This document shows, one piece after another, positions 1-6,537 of a DNA stretch of 12,077 bases. The DNA comes from Legionella genomosp. 1 (lineage in GTDB: Bacteria > Pseudomonadota > Gammaproteobacteria > Legionellales > Legionellaceae). Location of the stretch: the NCBI GenBank assembly GCA_945865355.1, contig CAMBDN010000059.1:1-12077 (forward strand). The letters are read 5' to 3'. The notes under the pieces were generated by a model. The model did no database searches. It saw nothing but the letters and a program-made list of their open reading frames with translations, and was not told the DNA's origin. The position numbers were made by a program, and so were the translations under genes. Positions within the stretch are counted from its first letter, which is position 1. Each line of letters starts with the position of its first letter.

Positions 1-221
1 TCAATCGTTCCCGTCATCAGCTCTGTTTTTGATAATGCAACCTGCTGTTCCTGAGAGGATTCATAGCATTCAAAAATAATGCGGTAATGTTTTGGAAACG
101 GGATACCTGATTGTAATTTCAATTGCCGGTAGCATACACTAAAACAATCAATGACACTACCTATGTTACACTTCCAAAAGAAAATGTAATACAATGGATA
201 AAAATCCCGGCTAATGACCAT
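1..221 (-). CDS. possible 5' part of unrecognised gene, cut by left edge
   Basis: The minus strand is open from an ATG at 221-219 to the window edge, about 73 codons without a stop. The distal part reads like real protein, with the stretches LKLQSGIPFPKHYRIIFECY and SSQEQQVALSKTELMTGTI. The proximal part, rich in F, Y and C, looks less like an N-terminus. It would also overlap the start of the rightward cyclotransferase gene, so the true start may be an internal codon or the whole frame may be chance. I do not recognise the family and there is no clear Shine-Dalgarno. The sequence left of base 1 would settle whether a conserved protein continues. Confidence 0.35.
   Translation of the reverse strand, partial: MVISRDFYPLYYIFFWKCNIGSVIDCFSVCYRQLKLQSGIPFPKHYRIIFECYESSQEQQVALSKTELMTGTI
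166..195 (+). promoter_or_regulatory. weak candidate promoter for the cyclotransferase gene
   Basis: TACAAT at 190-195 matches the sigma-70 -10 consensus at 5 of 6 bases and lies about 36 bp before the preferred start codon at 232. The region 17-19 bp upstream (GTTACA at 165-170) is only a poor -35 match. The call rests mainly on the -10 hexamer and its position. Confidence 0.25.
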
Positions 222-231
222 TAGGATCAAC

Positions 232-1113
232 ATGATACGCTTATTACGTTTTATACTAATGGTCGTTGTAATTCTCGGATTGGCAGGCTTTGAAAAACCA
301 GTAACCCAGCCTGCCATTTCAACAGCAGACTTTCAATCCATTAATTGGGAAAACCTCTTAGCAAATTCCGAAGTCCCTGTTTATGGTTATCAGATTATCA
401 GGAGCTACCCTCATGATACCAAGACGTTTACAGAAGGATTGGAGGTCAATGATGGTTTTTTATATGAAAGCAATGGCCTCTATCAAAAATCGTTTCTGCG
501 TCGAATTGACAAAAATACAGGCAAGGTATTGCTCGAACGTAAAGTCCCTTCGCAATATTTTGCAGAGGGAATCACGGTATTTAAAAACAATATTTATCAA
601 TTAACCTACAAGAGCAATATTGGTTTTATCTATAATAAAACGAATTTTCACCTAGAAAAAGAATTCCAGTTGTCCTCTCAAGGTTGGGGATTAACGCATG
701 ATGAAAACGAGCTTATTATGACGAATGGAAGTGCTGCATTGGTTTTCTTGAACCCAGCAACCTTAACCATAAGCCACTTTATCATTGCCCATTATAAGCA
801 GCAGAACATCGCTGATTTAAATGATTTGCAATACATAAATGGCAAAATTTACGCAAATATTTTTCAAACGAATATCATTGCCATTATTTCGCCGGTAGAT
901 GGCGCGATTGAGGGCTGGATCAATTTAGAAGGCATTACGCCGGAGAGCAATCGTTTAAATCCTTACTGTTTGGCAACAAGATGTTTATTGAATGGTATCG
1001 CTTACGATAAAGAACACGATGAGTTACTGGTAACCGGAAAAAATTGGCCTTATATTTATGCAATTAACAGAGTACAAAGAAATGGATTAAACAGGAACAC
1101 GCCCCCTGTTTAA
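232..1113 (+). CDS. glutaminyl-peptide cyclotransferase (glutamine cyclotransferase), exported
   Basis: This is a bacterial glutaminyl cyclase of the plant/bacterial beta-propeller type, which converts N-terminal Gln of peptides or proteins to pyroglutamate with release of ammonia. Family features seen, numbered from the upstream ATG at 214: YPHDTKTFTEGLE (65-77), FLYESNGLY (82-90) with the conserved acidic residue, LRRIDKNTGKVL (95-106), NDLQYINGKIYANIF (203-217) and LNGIAYD followed by LLVTGKNWP (259-279). I prefer the ATG at 232 because AGGA (223-226) sits 5 nt before it and the product then begins with a basic residue pair and a hydrophobic run, a typical signal peptide or anchor. The ATG at 214 has no visible Shine-Dalgarno. 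The protein is probably periplasmic or membrane-anchored. At 293 residues it is slightly longer than usual, with about 30 extra residues between signal and propeller. It stands alone, convergent with the MFS gene. Target proteins cannot be inferred. Confidence 0.88.
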   Translation: MIRLLRFILMVVVILGLAGFEKPVTQPAISTADFQSINWENLLANSEVPVYGYQIIRSYPHDTKTFTEGLEVNDGFLYESNGLYQKSFLRRIDKNTGKVLLERKVPSQYFAEGITVFKNNIYQLTYKSNIGFIYNKTNFHLEKEFQLSSQGWGLTHDENELIMTNGSAALVFLNPATLTISHFIIAHYKQQNIADLNDLQYINGKIYANIFQTNIIAIISPVDGAIEGWINLEGITPESNRLNPYCLATRCLLNGIAYDKEHDELLVTGKNWPYIYAINRVQRNGLNRNTPPV

Positions 1114-1140
1114 TCAAACAACAACAAAAGCACTCATTTG

Positions 1141-1193
1141 AAAGTCCCTCCCTTTGAAAAAGGGAGGTTAGGAGGGATTTGTTAAATGCAGTT
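1141..1193 (+). repeat. palindromic dispersed repeat, copy 1
   Basis: A perfect 9-bp inverted repeat, CCTCCCTTT (1147-1155) and AAAGGGAGG (1159-1167), has a 3-base loop. It is followed by TTAGGAGGGATTT and then AAATGCA. The same layout, in inverted orientation and with a few substitutions, occurs at 9949-10002 just before obgE, so this is a dispersed element rather than a local hairpin. It lies between the convergent cyclotransferase and MFS stop codons. There it may also end transcription from both sides, although neither side has a long T-run. Confidence 0.75.
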
Positions 1194-1209
1194 ATAAAAA
1201 AGCTTCTTT

Positions 1210-2487
1210 TCATTCGCTCCAATTTCTAGGTGTTTCTTTGACCCATAACAATAATATGGAGCCGACAATTAAATAAATGGGTAAAACGGATAACGCCGCA
1301 TGATAACTGTGTAATGAAAACTGATGGACTCCATTGACTATTTTTCCATCCCAACCCATATCCAATAGTTTGCCTATCAATGGCTCTGTCAGCGCATCAA
1401 GCACCGCATCACTGGTATTTATCATCGCAATCACTGTGGCTGTCAGTGACATGTGGTTCATTTCCTTTCCCATGGCAAAAACAAGCATGAAAGCACCCAG
1501 CCCAAAACCAAATAAAAACAATAAGACACTTAAATTTGCGGTGGATAAGGAGTGACAATACAACACCAGTGTTATTGCTGCGCATGAAACAAGGGTACTA
1601 GCCAACATCACGTTACGCCTATTATTTAAGCGATCAGACAGCCACCCGAGTAGCGGACTTCCTAGTCCCAGTCCAACAAAAACCAGCGACACCATTGAAG
1701 CGGCTTGTGTTTTGCTGAGGTGGTAAGCTTGCTCTAAAAATGGATTCCCCCATAAACCACCAAATACAGCAACGGGCGCAAAGGCAAGACCACCGTATAA
1801 CGTCAGCAACCAGTTTTGTTTGTTTTTAAATACTTGGCGGACATCTTTGAAAGAGATCGTGGGCACAGCTGTTTTTTGTTGTAAAACTTTAGGCCTATCT
1901 CGTACCACCATAAGAAATAAAAAAGACAAACAAAACCCGACTACCCCTACCATTGATAAACAATACCGCCATCCAAAATGCCCAATCAACCCAGCTAAAG
2001 GAGCCTGACCGAACACAGCCCCTGACATCGCCGCAGTAGCTAATAGACCACTAACAAACGCATATTGTTTAGGAGGAAACCACACCGCAGCCAATTTCAT
2101 ATAAGACACCGTTGCAAAGGCAACACCTACGCCCATCAGGGCTCTAGACATGCTCGCCATGAATAGTGTTTGTGATTGCGAAAATAACAGCACACCCAAT
2201 GAGCAACCAAAAATAGCCATTGATGTGAGCCAGCGGGTACTGTATTTGTCTAGCAAAAGCCCTACAAATAACTGAGTCATCATGTAGGTATAATAAAATG
2301 TTGCAGCCAAGCCCCCTAACCCCGCCCCGGTTAAATTAAACTGCTGCATTAACTGGTCAGTGATGATGCTTGGAAAAATTTGTAATACATATTTATAAAA
2401 AAGAAAGCAAGCGGCTAAACAGATCACTAGCACTGGATAAGTTAAAAAAGAATTTGTTTTTTTCGACTCTAAAGACACCAACATCAT
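1210..2487 (-). CDS. major facilitator superfamily (MFS) transporter
   Basis: This is a secondary transporter with about 12 predicted membrane helices in two six-helix halves. Numbered from the upstream ATG at 2505, MFS motif A appears after helix 2 as GLLLDKYSTR (82-91) and again after helix 8 as GWLSDRLNNRR (287-297). RALMGVGVAF (121-130) fits the helix 4 motif. A hydrophilic central loop spans about 202-230. The preferred start is the ATG at 2487 or the adjacent one at 2484. AGAGGG (2492-2497) is correctly placed before them, and a TATAAT at 2508-2513 would put the transcription start downstream of the ATG at 2505. The product is then 425 residues, normal for the family. The substrate cannot be read from sequence; MFS paralogues are numerous in Legionellales and several import amino acids or nucleosides, which is background knowledge only. 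The gene is monocistronic and convergent with the cyclotransferase gene. Confidence 0.88.
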   Translation of the reverse strand: MMLVSLESKKTNSFLTYPVLVICLAACFLFYKYVLQIFPSIITDQLMQQFNLTGAGLGGLAATFYYTYMMTQLFVGLLLDKYSTRWLTSMAIFGCSLGVLLFSQSQTLFMASMSRALMGVGVAFATVSYMKLAAVWFPPKQYAFVSGLLATAAMSGAVFGQAPLAGLIGHFGWRYCLSMVGVVGFCLSFLFLMVVRDRPKVLQQKTAVPTISFKDVRQVFKNKQNWLLTLYGGLAFAPVAVFGGLWGNPFLEQAYHLSKTQAASMVSLVFVGLGLGSPLLGWLSDRLNNRRNVMLASTLVSCAAITLVLYCHSLSTANLSVLLFLFGFGLGAFMLVFAMGKEMNHMSLTATVIAMINTSDAVLDALTEPLIGKLLDMGWDGKIVNGVHQFSLHSYHAALSVLPIYLIVGSILLLWVKETPRNWSE

Positions 2488-2507
2488 TAATCCCTCTAAT
2501 ACCATTT

Positions 2508-2513
2508 ATTATA
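2508..2513 (-). promoter_or_regulatory. candidate -10 box of the MFS gene
   Basis: The minus strand reads TATAAT, a perfect -10 hexamer. Its expected transcription start falls near 2501, giving a leader of about 15 nt before the ATG at 2487. No convincing -35 is seen 16-18 bp upstream. The box argues against the ATG at 2505 as start codon. Confidence 0.4.
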
Positions 2514-2539
2514 GAAAAAATAGGTGAATAAATTTTCAC

Positions 2540-2603
2540 TGAGCGGGCGTGGGCTGGGATCCTGTCTTAACGTGCATTATTGTCCGCTCACCGTTAAGAC
2601 AGG
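2540..2603. repeat. interleaved inverted repeats upstream of the MFS gene
   Basis: CCTGTCTTAACG (2561-2572) and CGTTAAGACAGG (2592-2603) form a perfect 12-bp inverted repeat with a 19-nt loop. A second perfect 7-bp pair, TGAGCGG (2540-2546) and CCGCTCA (2584-2590), has one arm inside that loop. In RNA this is the topology of an H-type pseudoknot. The segment is G-rich compared with its AT-rich surroundings. The 356-bp gap 2506-2861 otherwise holds only the MFS -10 box and short unsupported ORFs. Confidence 0.6.
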
Positions 2604-2861
2604 CGAATAATGCTAATAATGTTGGAAGAGAATGATGGGAGAGCAGATGAAACAATACCCCAACAACAGTCGGTTTGGGATAACAATAATGTATTGTTCG
2701 CTTGTTTCATGGGTAACTCAATTTTTGATTTTTACAAAATACACAATCAGCTTAGCATGTGGTCTAATATTTTACAATCCTATTTTTTTGCAACGTCCCA
2801 CCTCATCTTGAGCTTTTATACAAGTTCTGGAAAACCTAATGGACGAACTATCCTTATAATT

Positions 2862-3074
2862 TTATTCATCAGGCCAACCACTCATTGTTATATCGAGATC
2901 GCATGACTCAAAATCACAATCAGTAAATTTTACTTTGCTAAAGGTGACCCCCATCAATTTGCATTGCTTAAATTGGCAATTTTGAAACTCAATATTCTCA
3001 ACTCGGGTTTCCTCAAGGTTTAACTGATTGAACGTTTCGTCTGAGTAACTCTTCTGATTAAATATAGTCATCAT
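2862..3074 (-). CDS. small pentapeptide-repeat protein, possibly truncated
   Basis: Residues 15-64 read as about ten tandem pentapeptides with F, L or V at the central position (for example LEETR VENIE FQNCQ FKQCK, then FTDCD FESCD). These would fold as a right-handed quadrilateral beta-helix of about two and a half turns. The 70-residue product is short for this family, whose members usually have far more coils, and it ends abruptly with MSGWPDE. The three minus-strand frames over the next 150 bp contain no further pentapeptides, so this may be a decayed stub or a minimal protein. It begins 18 nt after the ankyrin stop on the same strand, just past that gene's apparent terminator, with only a weak GAG Shine-Dalgarno. 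The start may be either of two adjacent ATGs (3074 or 3071). Its function is unknown. Confidence 0.6.
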   Translation of the reverse strand: MMTIFNQKSYSDETFNQLNLEETRVENIEFQNCQFKQCKLMGVTFSKVKFTDCDFESCDLDITMSGWPDE

Positions 3075-3080
3075 TAACTC

Positions 3081-3117
3081 AAAAAAAAACGACTATCTCA
3101 CCACTTGAGCCGTAGTC
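3081..3117 (-). terminator. intrinsic terminator overlapping the ankyrin gene stop codon
   Basis: On the minus strand GACTA + CTCA (3117-3113, 3109-3106) pairs with TGAG + TAGTC (3100-3097, 3095-3091) around a 5-nt loop, with a small asymmetric internal loop. It is followed almost at once by nine T residues (3089-3081). The 3' arm contains the TAG stop at 3095-3093. The stem is of modest strength, but the T-run is unmistakable. Confidence 0.6.
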
Positions 3118-6100
3118 ATTTTACTACTTAAAGACTCCTCAAAGGCTTGTAGTTTCCTTGCTGAATCCGTTTTTATAGAAAAGAATAACCCCGCTGCATA
3201 TAACGGTAACGAAACAGGAAACGTTAACACGAGGAGCAACACCGCAAACACCCCTCTCCAACCACGATGCTTCTCCAAAACTGGCTTGGCTTCATCGATG
3301 GCGTTTATACAACTCCTGTTAAATATTGACAGCTTACGTTGATTGATAGCGGTGTCTGACTGGAACAGCTCATCAGTAGCCTGAGCCATTTTTATTGTAA
3401 GTGTTTTAGCTGCATCCGCAGCCTTACGATAGTTTGAGTTAGGACGCAGATAGGCCTTCTGTTCCATTTCCAACCATTTGGATCGAATACTTTGGAAATG
3501 CTTATCAAAATTAATCTTTTCCATGTGTTGTATCGCCAACTCCGTTTTACCGGGCAAACAGGAGAATACTTTACTCAAGTATTGTGGTTTTTCTAGCATG
3601 ATATAAGTCAATATATTTTTATAAGTCCCACCAGAGACTTGACTCAAAATCGCCTCTTGCTTTGCAGCATCTAAACTAGCGGCTTTCATTAGCAGGGGCT
3701 CAAGCAACTCAGTATGATGACCTAAGGCAAGATCCAACGCATTTTTTCCCTCGTTATTTCTAGCATTAATATCGGCATTGTTAGCGAGCAATGACTCTAG
3801 CGCCTCATAACGTCCATTGAGTGTTGCCCAACATAAGGCTGTATTACGCACGTTACCTCGTGCTTCGATTTCCGCACCCCTTTGCAATAGCGTGTTGACT
3901 GCATCCTTTGTTCCTCCAGAAGCGGCCCAAATAAGCGCGGTATTTGCTAGATTATCTCGAGCTTCAATATCAGCCCCAAAATCATTTAGCAGTTTATTCA
4001 GGTCCTCGCCACAGCCAAATGCTGCTGCCATCATCAACAAGGTCATTTCAACGTTCGTACCCCGAACATCTATTGTGTGTCTTGCATTCAAGATAGTGGT
4101 GTTATTCTGCTCGATCACCTTGGTCAATAATGAACTGAAGAGCTGGGGTTGTTTTTCAGCCGCATAAGTGAGTACGTTTTTATATTTGCCAGCAGATGCA
4201 CCACTCAATAGTTCCGCCTGCTGCTCGACATGAAGTGTGGCTGCTTTCAGTAGCAATGGACCCAGTAATTCAGGATGGTATTTTTGAGCAAGATCAAATG
4301 CATTCTCCCCCGCATTATTCCTGGCATTGATATCGGCATTGTTAGCGAGCAACGCCTCTACGGCATCACGATGACCATTTATTACTGCGAAATTGAGTGC
4401 TGTATTACCCTGGTTGCCTCGTATTTCCTTTTGCGCACCTCTATTTAATAATGCCTTTAGAGGCTCGAGCTTACCGCTACTGGCCGCCCAAATAAGCGCT
4501 GTATTATTGTGATCATCCTGTGCTTCGATATCAGCTAATCCCTTTTCTAGAAGCGCATTTATATTGTCACCACTTCCATCTAATGCTGCCATCATCAACA
4601 CGGTCAACTCAAAATTAATCCATGCATTAGGTACCGGACGAATGTTATATCGTCCATTCAGAATCGTGGTGTGATTATGATCGATAGCTAGTGCTAAGAC
4701 TTGACTGAAAAGCTCGGCACGAAAGGCGGCCGTGTACGTTAAAATATTGTGATACACCCCGTAACTGACCTTACTCAATATTGCTTTTTGCTGTTCTGCA
4801 TCCAACGTTGCCGCATGCAGTAGCAAAGGGTCAACCAATGAAGAGCGTTCAGACAATAAGGCTATATCCAAAGCATTTCTGCCATTTAAGTCTCTGGCTC
4901 TCATATCAGCACCTTTAGCTAGCAAGATATTCATGGTATCGCCTTGTCCATTTTCCACAGCATTAAAGAGAGCCGTATAGCCAAAATTATCCCGTGCTTC
5001 AATATCTACGCCAACATCATCTAACAAAAGCCGCACTGCATCATCGCAGCCATTGCTGGAAGCGATCATCAATGGCGTGCTACCACGTCCTCCAAATTTT
5101 GTCAGAATCGCATCTTGTTTTACACTTGGATGCAATAAATTCCTAAAACCTACCAAAGCATATGGCGCGTATTCAAGTGCATACAACCAAGCATTTTTGC
5201 TTCCACTATGTTTAAATATTGCTTGTTGAGTCTTAGCATTCAATTGAAAGACAGTTGGTAATACCTTGGGTAAATTTGCTTGAGATTCTGTTATTTGATA
5301 ATTTTTACTGCTTAATGCGGTTAAAAATAGTTTCTTTTTCTTTTCTGAGTTGGCTTCTAGCTCAACGAGGGATCGGGTGTCTAGACGATGAAGGTTGATG
5401 ATGTCGTCGATATAATGGGCGATCAGCTCAACGCAATACTGAATTTCAAGATAATTAGCATCTGTTGGGCGTGTTAAACGTCCAATGATGTTTCTCAACA
5501 TAGGGTATTTTTCAAAATATTGCTGTTTCTTTTCCTCAGGCACTGTTTCCCAATACTCATAAAATGCGGCAATCCCAACATTTGCAGCCTGCCCCGCATT
5601 ATATTCTTCACCACCGCGATGAGCCCCACCGCCAACCAGCGCGTAGCGCAAACGTTGTAACTGAGCCCCAAGATTATCGCCATGGACTCTAACTTGATTA
5701 AAATCAATGATAGCCTGCAAATATTCTTTAAGTGGTGTTGAATGGTTAGTGAGACGCACCAACTCTTGTGGTGTTAATTTTGAATAATAATCGTCCTCAC
5801 TGACCACATGTTCAATCTCACCAGACTCAGATTGAGTGGAGTGCTCTAAACATACAGACAGTGGAATAAATCGGCGCTCATCATCAGATAAGATAAATTG
5901 GTGCAAAGCATACTGATGAATATTACTGAGGTAAACATCACAAGAGACAGCTAAACTTGGCATTAATAAAAAATACGGTCCCTTTCCAGGCTCCAAGTTA
6001 TCAATTTCGCCTTCGGTTTTAGGGATGGGCGACAGTGCTGTTGCTATATTCAAGCACAAGGTATTCACGATATTGAATGGATTCTCGGTGTAACTCATTG

Positions 6101-6335
6101 AGCTTTTGCGGATTCTTTCCCAACGTTTCGCAAGAATTTCAACCAAATTACCTTCCAGTCCCGTTTGCGGAAACTGTGTAAGACACTTCTCAAGTTGTCG
6201 TAGGGTCAATTGATTTTCAAACTTAGCTAATTCACCGACTGTATTTTGACTGGTTTGTTGATTCAAATGTGCTTTTATCGATTTGATGCTAATTAAGAGT
6301 TTGTTTACCTGAGCTGGCGTCAACTTATTATTCAT
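3093..6335 (-). CDS. large ankyrin-repeat protein with C-terminal hydrophobic hairpin; candidate secreted effector
   Basis: The 1080-residue product has three parts. Residues 1 to about 350 form an unrecognised, mostly helical domain with the motif GGGAHRGGEEYNAG (235-248). Residues 360-925 carry ankyrin repeats in three blocks (about 416-497, 576-690, 764-876), with consensus such as NTALIWAASSG, LLANNADINARNN and DIEARDN. The blocks are separated by a conserved non-ankyrin spacer (PLLLKAATL, LLS, YKNVLTYA, TTILNAR) that recurs at about 500, 690 and 877, with a diverged copy near 360. Residues 940-1020 are helical, then 1026-1053 form a hydrophobic hairpin followed by KTDSARKL and a Glu-containing tail. 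There is no N-terminal signal peptide. Ankyrin arrays bind proteins. From memory, an HRGW-hydrophobic-KTDSA ending occurs in many Legionella proteins. Dot/Icm secretion and host-membrane targeting are inference only. The gene has its own promoter and terminator and lies beside core genes, as an accessory insertion would. Confidence 0.85.
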   Translation of the reverse strand: MNNKLTPAQVNKLLISIKSIKAHLNQQTSQNTVGELAKFENQLTLRQLEKCLTQFPQTGLEGNLVEILAKRWERIRKSSMSYTENPFNIVNTLCLNIATALSPIPKTEGEIDNLEPGKGPYFLLMPSLAVSCDVYLSNIHQYALHQFILSDDERRFIPLSVCLEHSTQSESGEIEHVVSEDDYYSKLTPQELVRLTNHSTPLKEYLQAIIDFNQVRVHGDNLGAQLQRLRYALVGGGAHRGGEEYNAGQAANVGIAAFYEYWETVPEEKKQQYFEKYPMLRNIIGRLTRPTDANYLEIQYCVELIAHYIDDIINLHRLDTRSLVELEANSEKKKKLFLTALSSKNYQITESQANLPKVLPTVFQLNAKTQQAIFKHSGSKNAWLYALEYAPYALVGFRNLLHPSVKQDAILTKFGGRGSTPLMIASSNGCDDAVRLLLDDVGVDIEARDNFGYTALFNAVENGQGDTMNILLAKGADMRARDLNGRNALDIALLSERSSLVDPLLLHAATLDAEQQKAILSKVSYGVYHNILTYTAAFRAELFSQVLALAIDHNHTTILNGRYNIRPVPNAWINFELTVLMMAALDGSGDNINALLEKGLADIEAQDDHNNTALIWAASSGKLEPLKALLNRGAQKEIRGNQGNTALNFAVINGHRDAVEALLANNADINARNNAGENAFDLAQKYHPELLGPLLLKAATLHVEQQAELLSGASAGKYKNVLTYAAEKQPQLFSSLLTKVIEQNNTTILNARHTIDVRGTNVEMTLLMMAAAFGCGEDLNKLLNDFGADIEARDNLANTALIWAASGGTKDAVNTLLQRGAEIEARGNVRNTALCWATLNGRYEALESLLANNADINARNNEGKNALDLALGHHTELLEPLLMKAASLDAAKQEAILSQVSGGTYKNILTYIMLEKPQYLSKVFSCLPGKTELAIQHMEKINFDKHFQSIRSKWLEMEQKAYLRPNSNYRKAADAAKTLTIKMAQATDELFQSDTAINQRKLSIFNRSCINAIDEAKPVLEKHRGWRGVFAVLLLVLTFPVSLPLYAAGLFFSIKTDSARKLQAFEESLSSKMTTAQVVR

Positions 6336-6366
6336 GATAAATCTTACAGGCTGTTTATGTTTTTTG

Positions 6367-6395
6367 ATTATACATGGAGCTTATTTATTATTCAA
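6367..6395 (-). promoter_or_regulatory. sigma-70-type promoter of the ankyrin gene
   Basis: The minus strand reads TTGAAT (6395-6390), a 17-bp spacer, then TATAAT (6372-6367). That is a perfect -10 and a 4-of-6 -35 at optimal spacing. Transcription would start near 6360, about 25 nt before the ATG at 6335. The ankyrin start lacks a strong Shine-Dalgarno (only an AAGA-like stretch). Confidence 0.6.
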
Positions 6396-6425
6396 TGAAG
6401 GGGGCGTTTATAACGCGCCAGGTAC

Positions 6426-6510
6426 GTCATCCAGAAGAGCTTCTGACGAAGGATCTCCGACATAAACCCTGAATAGCCCACAGGAGATCTTTCGCTTCGC
6501 TCGAGATGAC
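6426..6510. repeat. imperfect palindromic dispersed element (GTCATC...GATGAC)
   Basis: Left arm 6426-6458 begins GTCATC and ends ACGAAGGATCTCC. Right arm 6483-6510 begins GGAGATCTTTCG and ends CGAGATGAC. The arms are inverted copies with a few mismatches and a 5-base length difference, flanking a 24-bp centre. From memory, near-identical words (GAGCGAAGCGAAAGATCTCC) recur as dispersed intergenic repeats in many bacteria, which suggests a non-autonomous mobile or REP-like element. It sits between ychF and the ankyrin promoter and could fold as a hairpin ending the rplY-pth-ychF transcript. Target-site duplications are not obvious. Confidence 0.65.
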
Positions 6511-6537
6511 ATGAATAGTTACGATCTATTTATCTTG

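Noticed and set aside
2594..2710. Minus-strand ORF of about 38 codons beginning MKQANNTLLL
   Set aside because: It has no ribosome-binding site, is short, and runs into the 12-bp inverted repeat; nothing supports translation.
2610..2906. 98-codon plus-strand ORF in the MFS-pentapeptide gap
   Set aside because: It has no clear Shine-Dalgarno, its composition is irregular, it matches no family I know, and it runs antisense into the 3' end of the pentapeptide ORF. Chance ORFs of this size are expected in AT-rich DNA.
3817..4167. Plus-strand 116-codon ORF inside the ankyrin gene
   Set aside because: It is an antisense shadow created by the repeated ankyrin coding pattern.
3700..5100. CRISPR array or tandem DNA repeat
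   Set aside because: The repeated words are coding ankyrin modules in a single open frame with irregular spacing at DNA level; there are no short direct repeats with uniform unique spacers.
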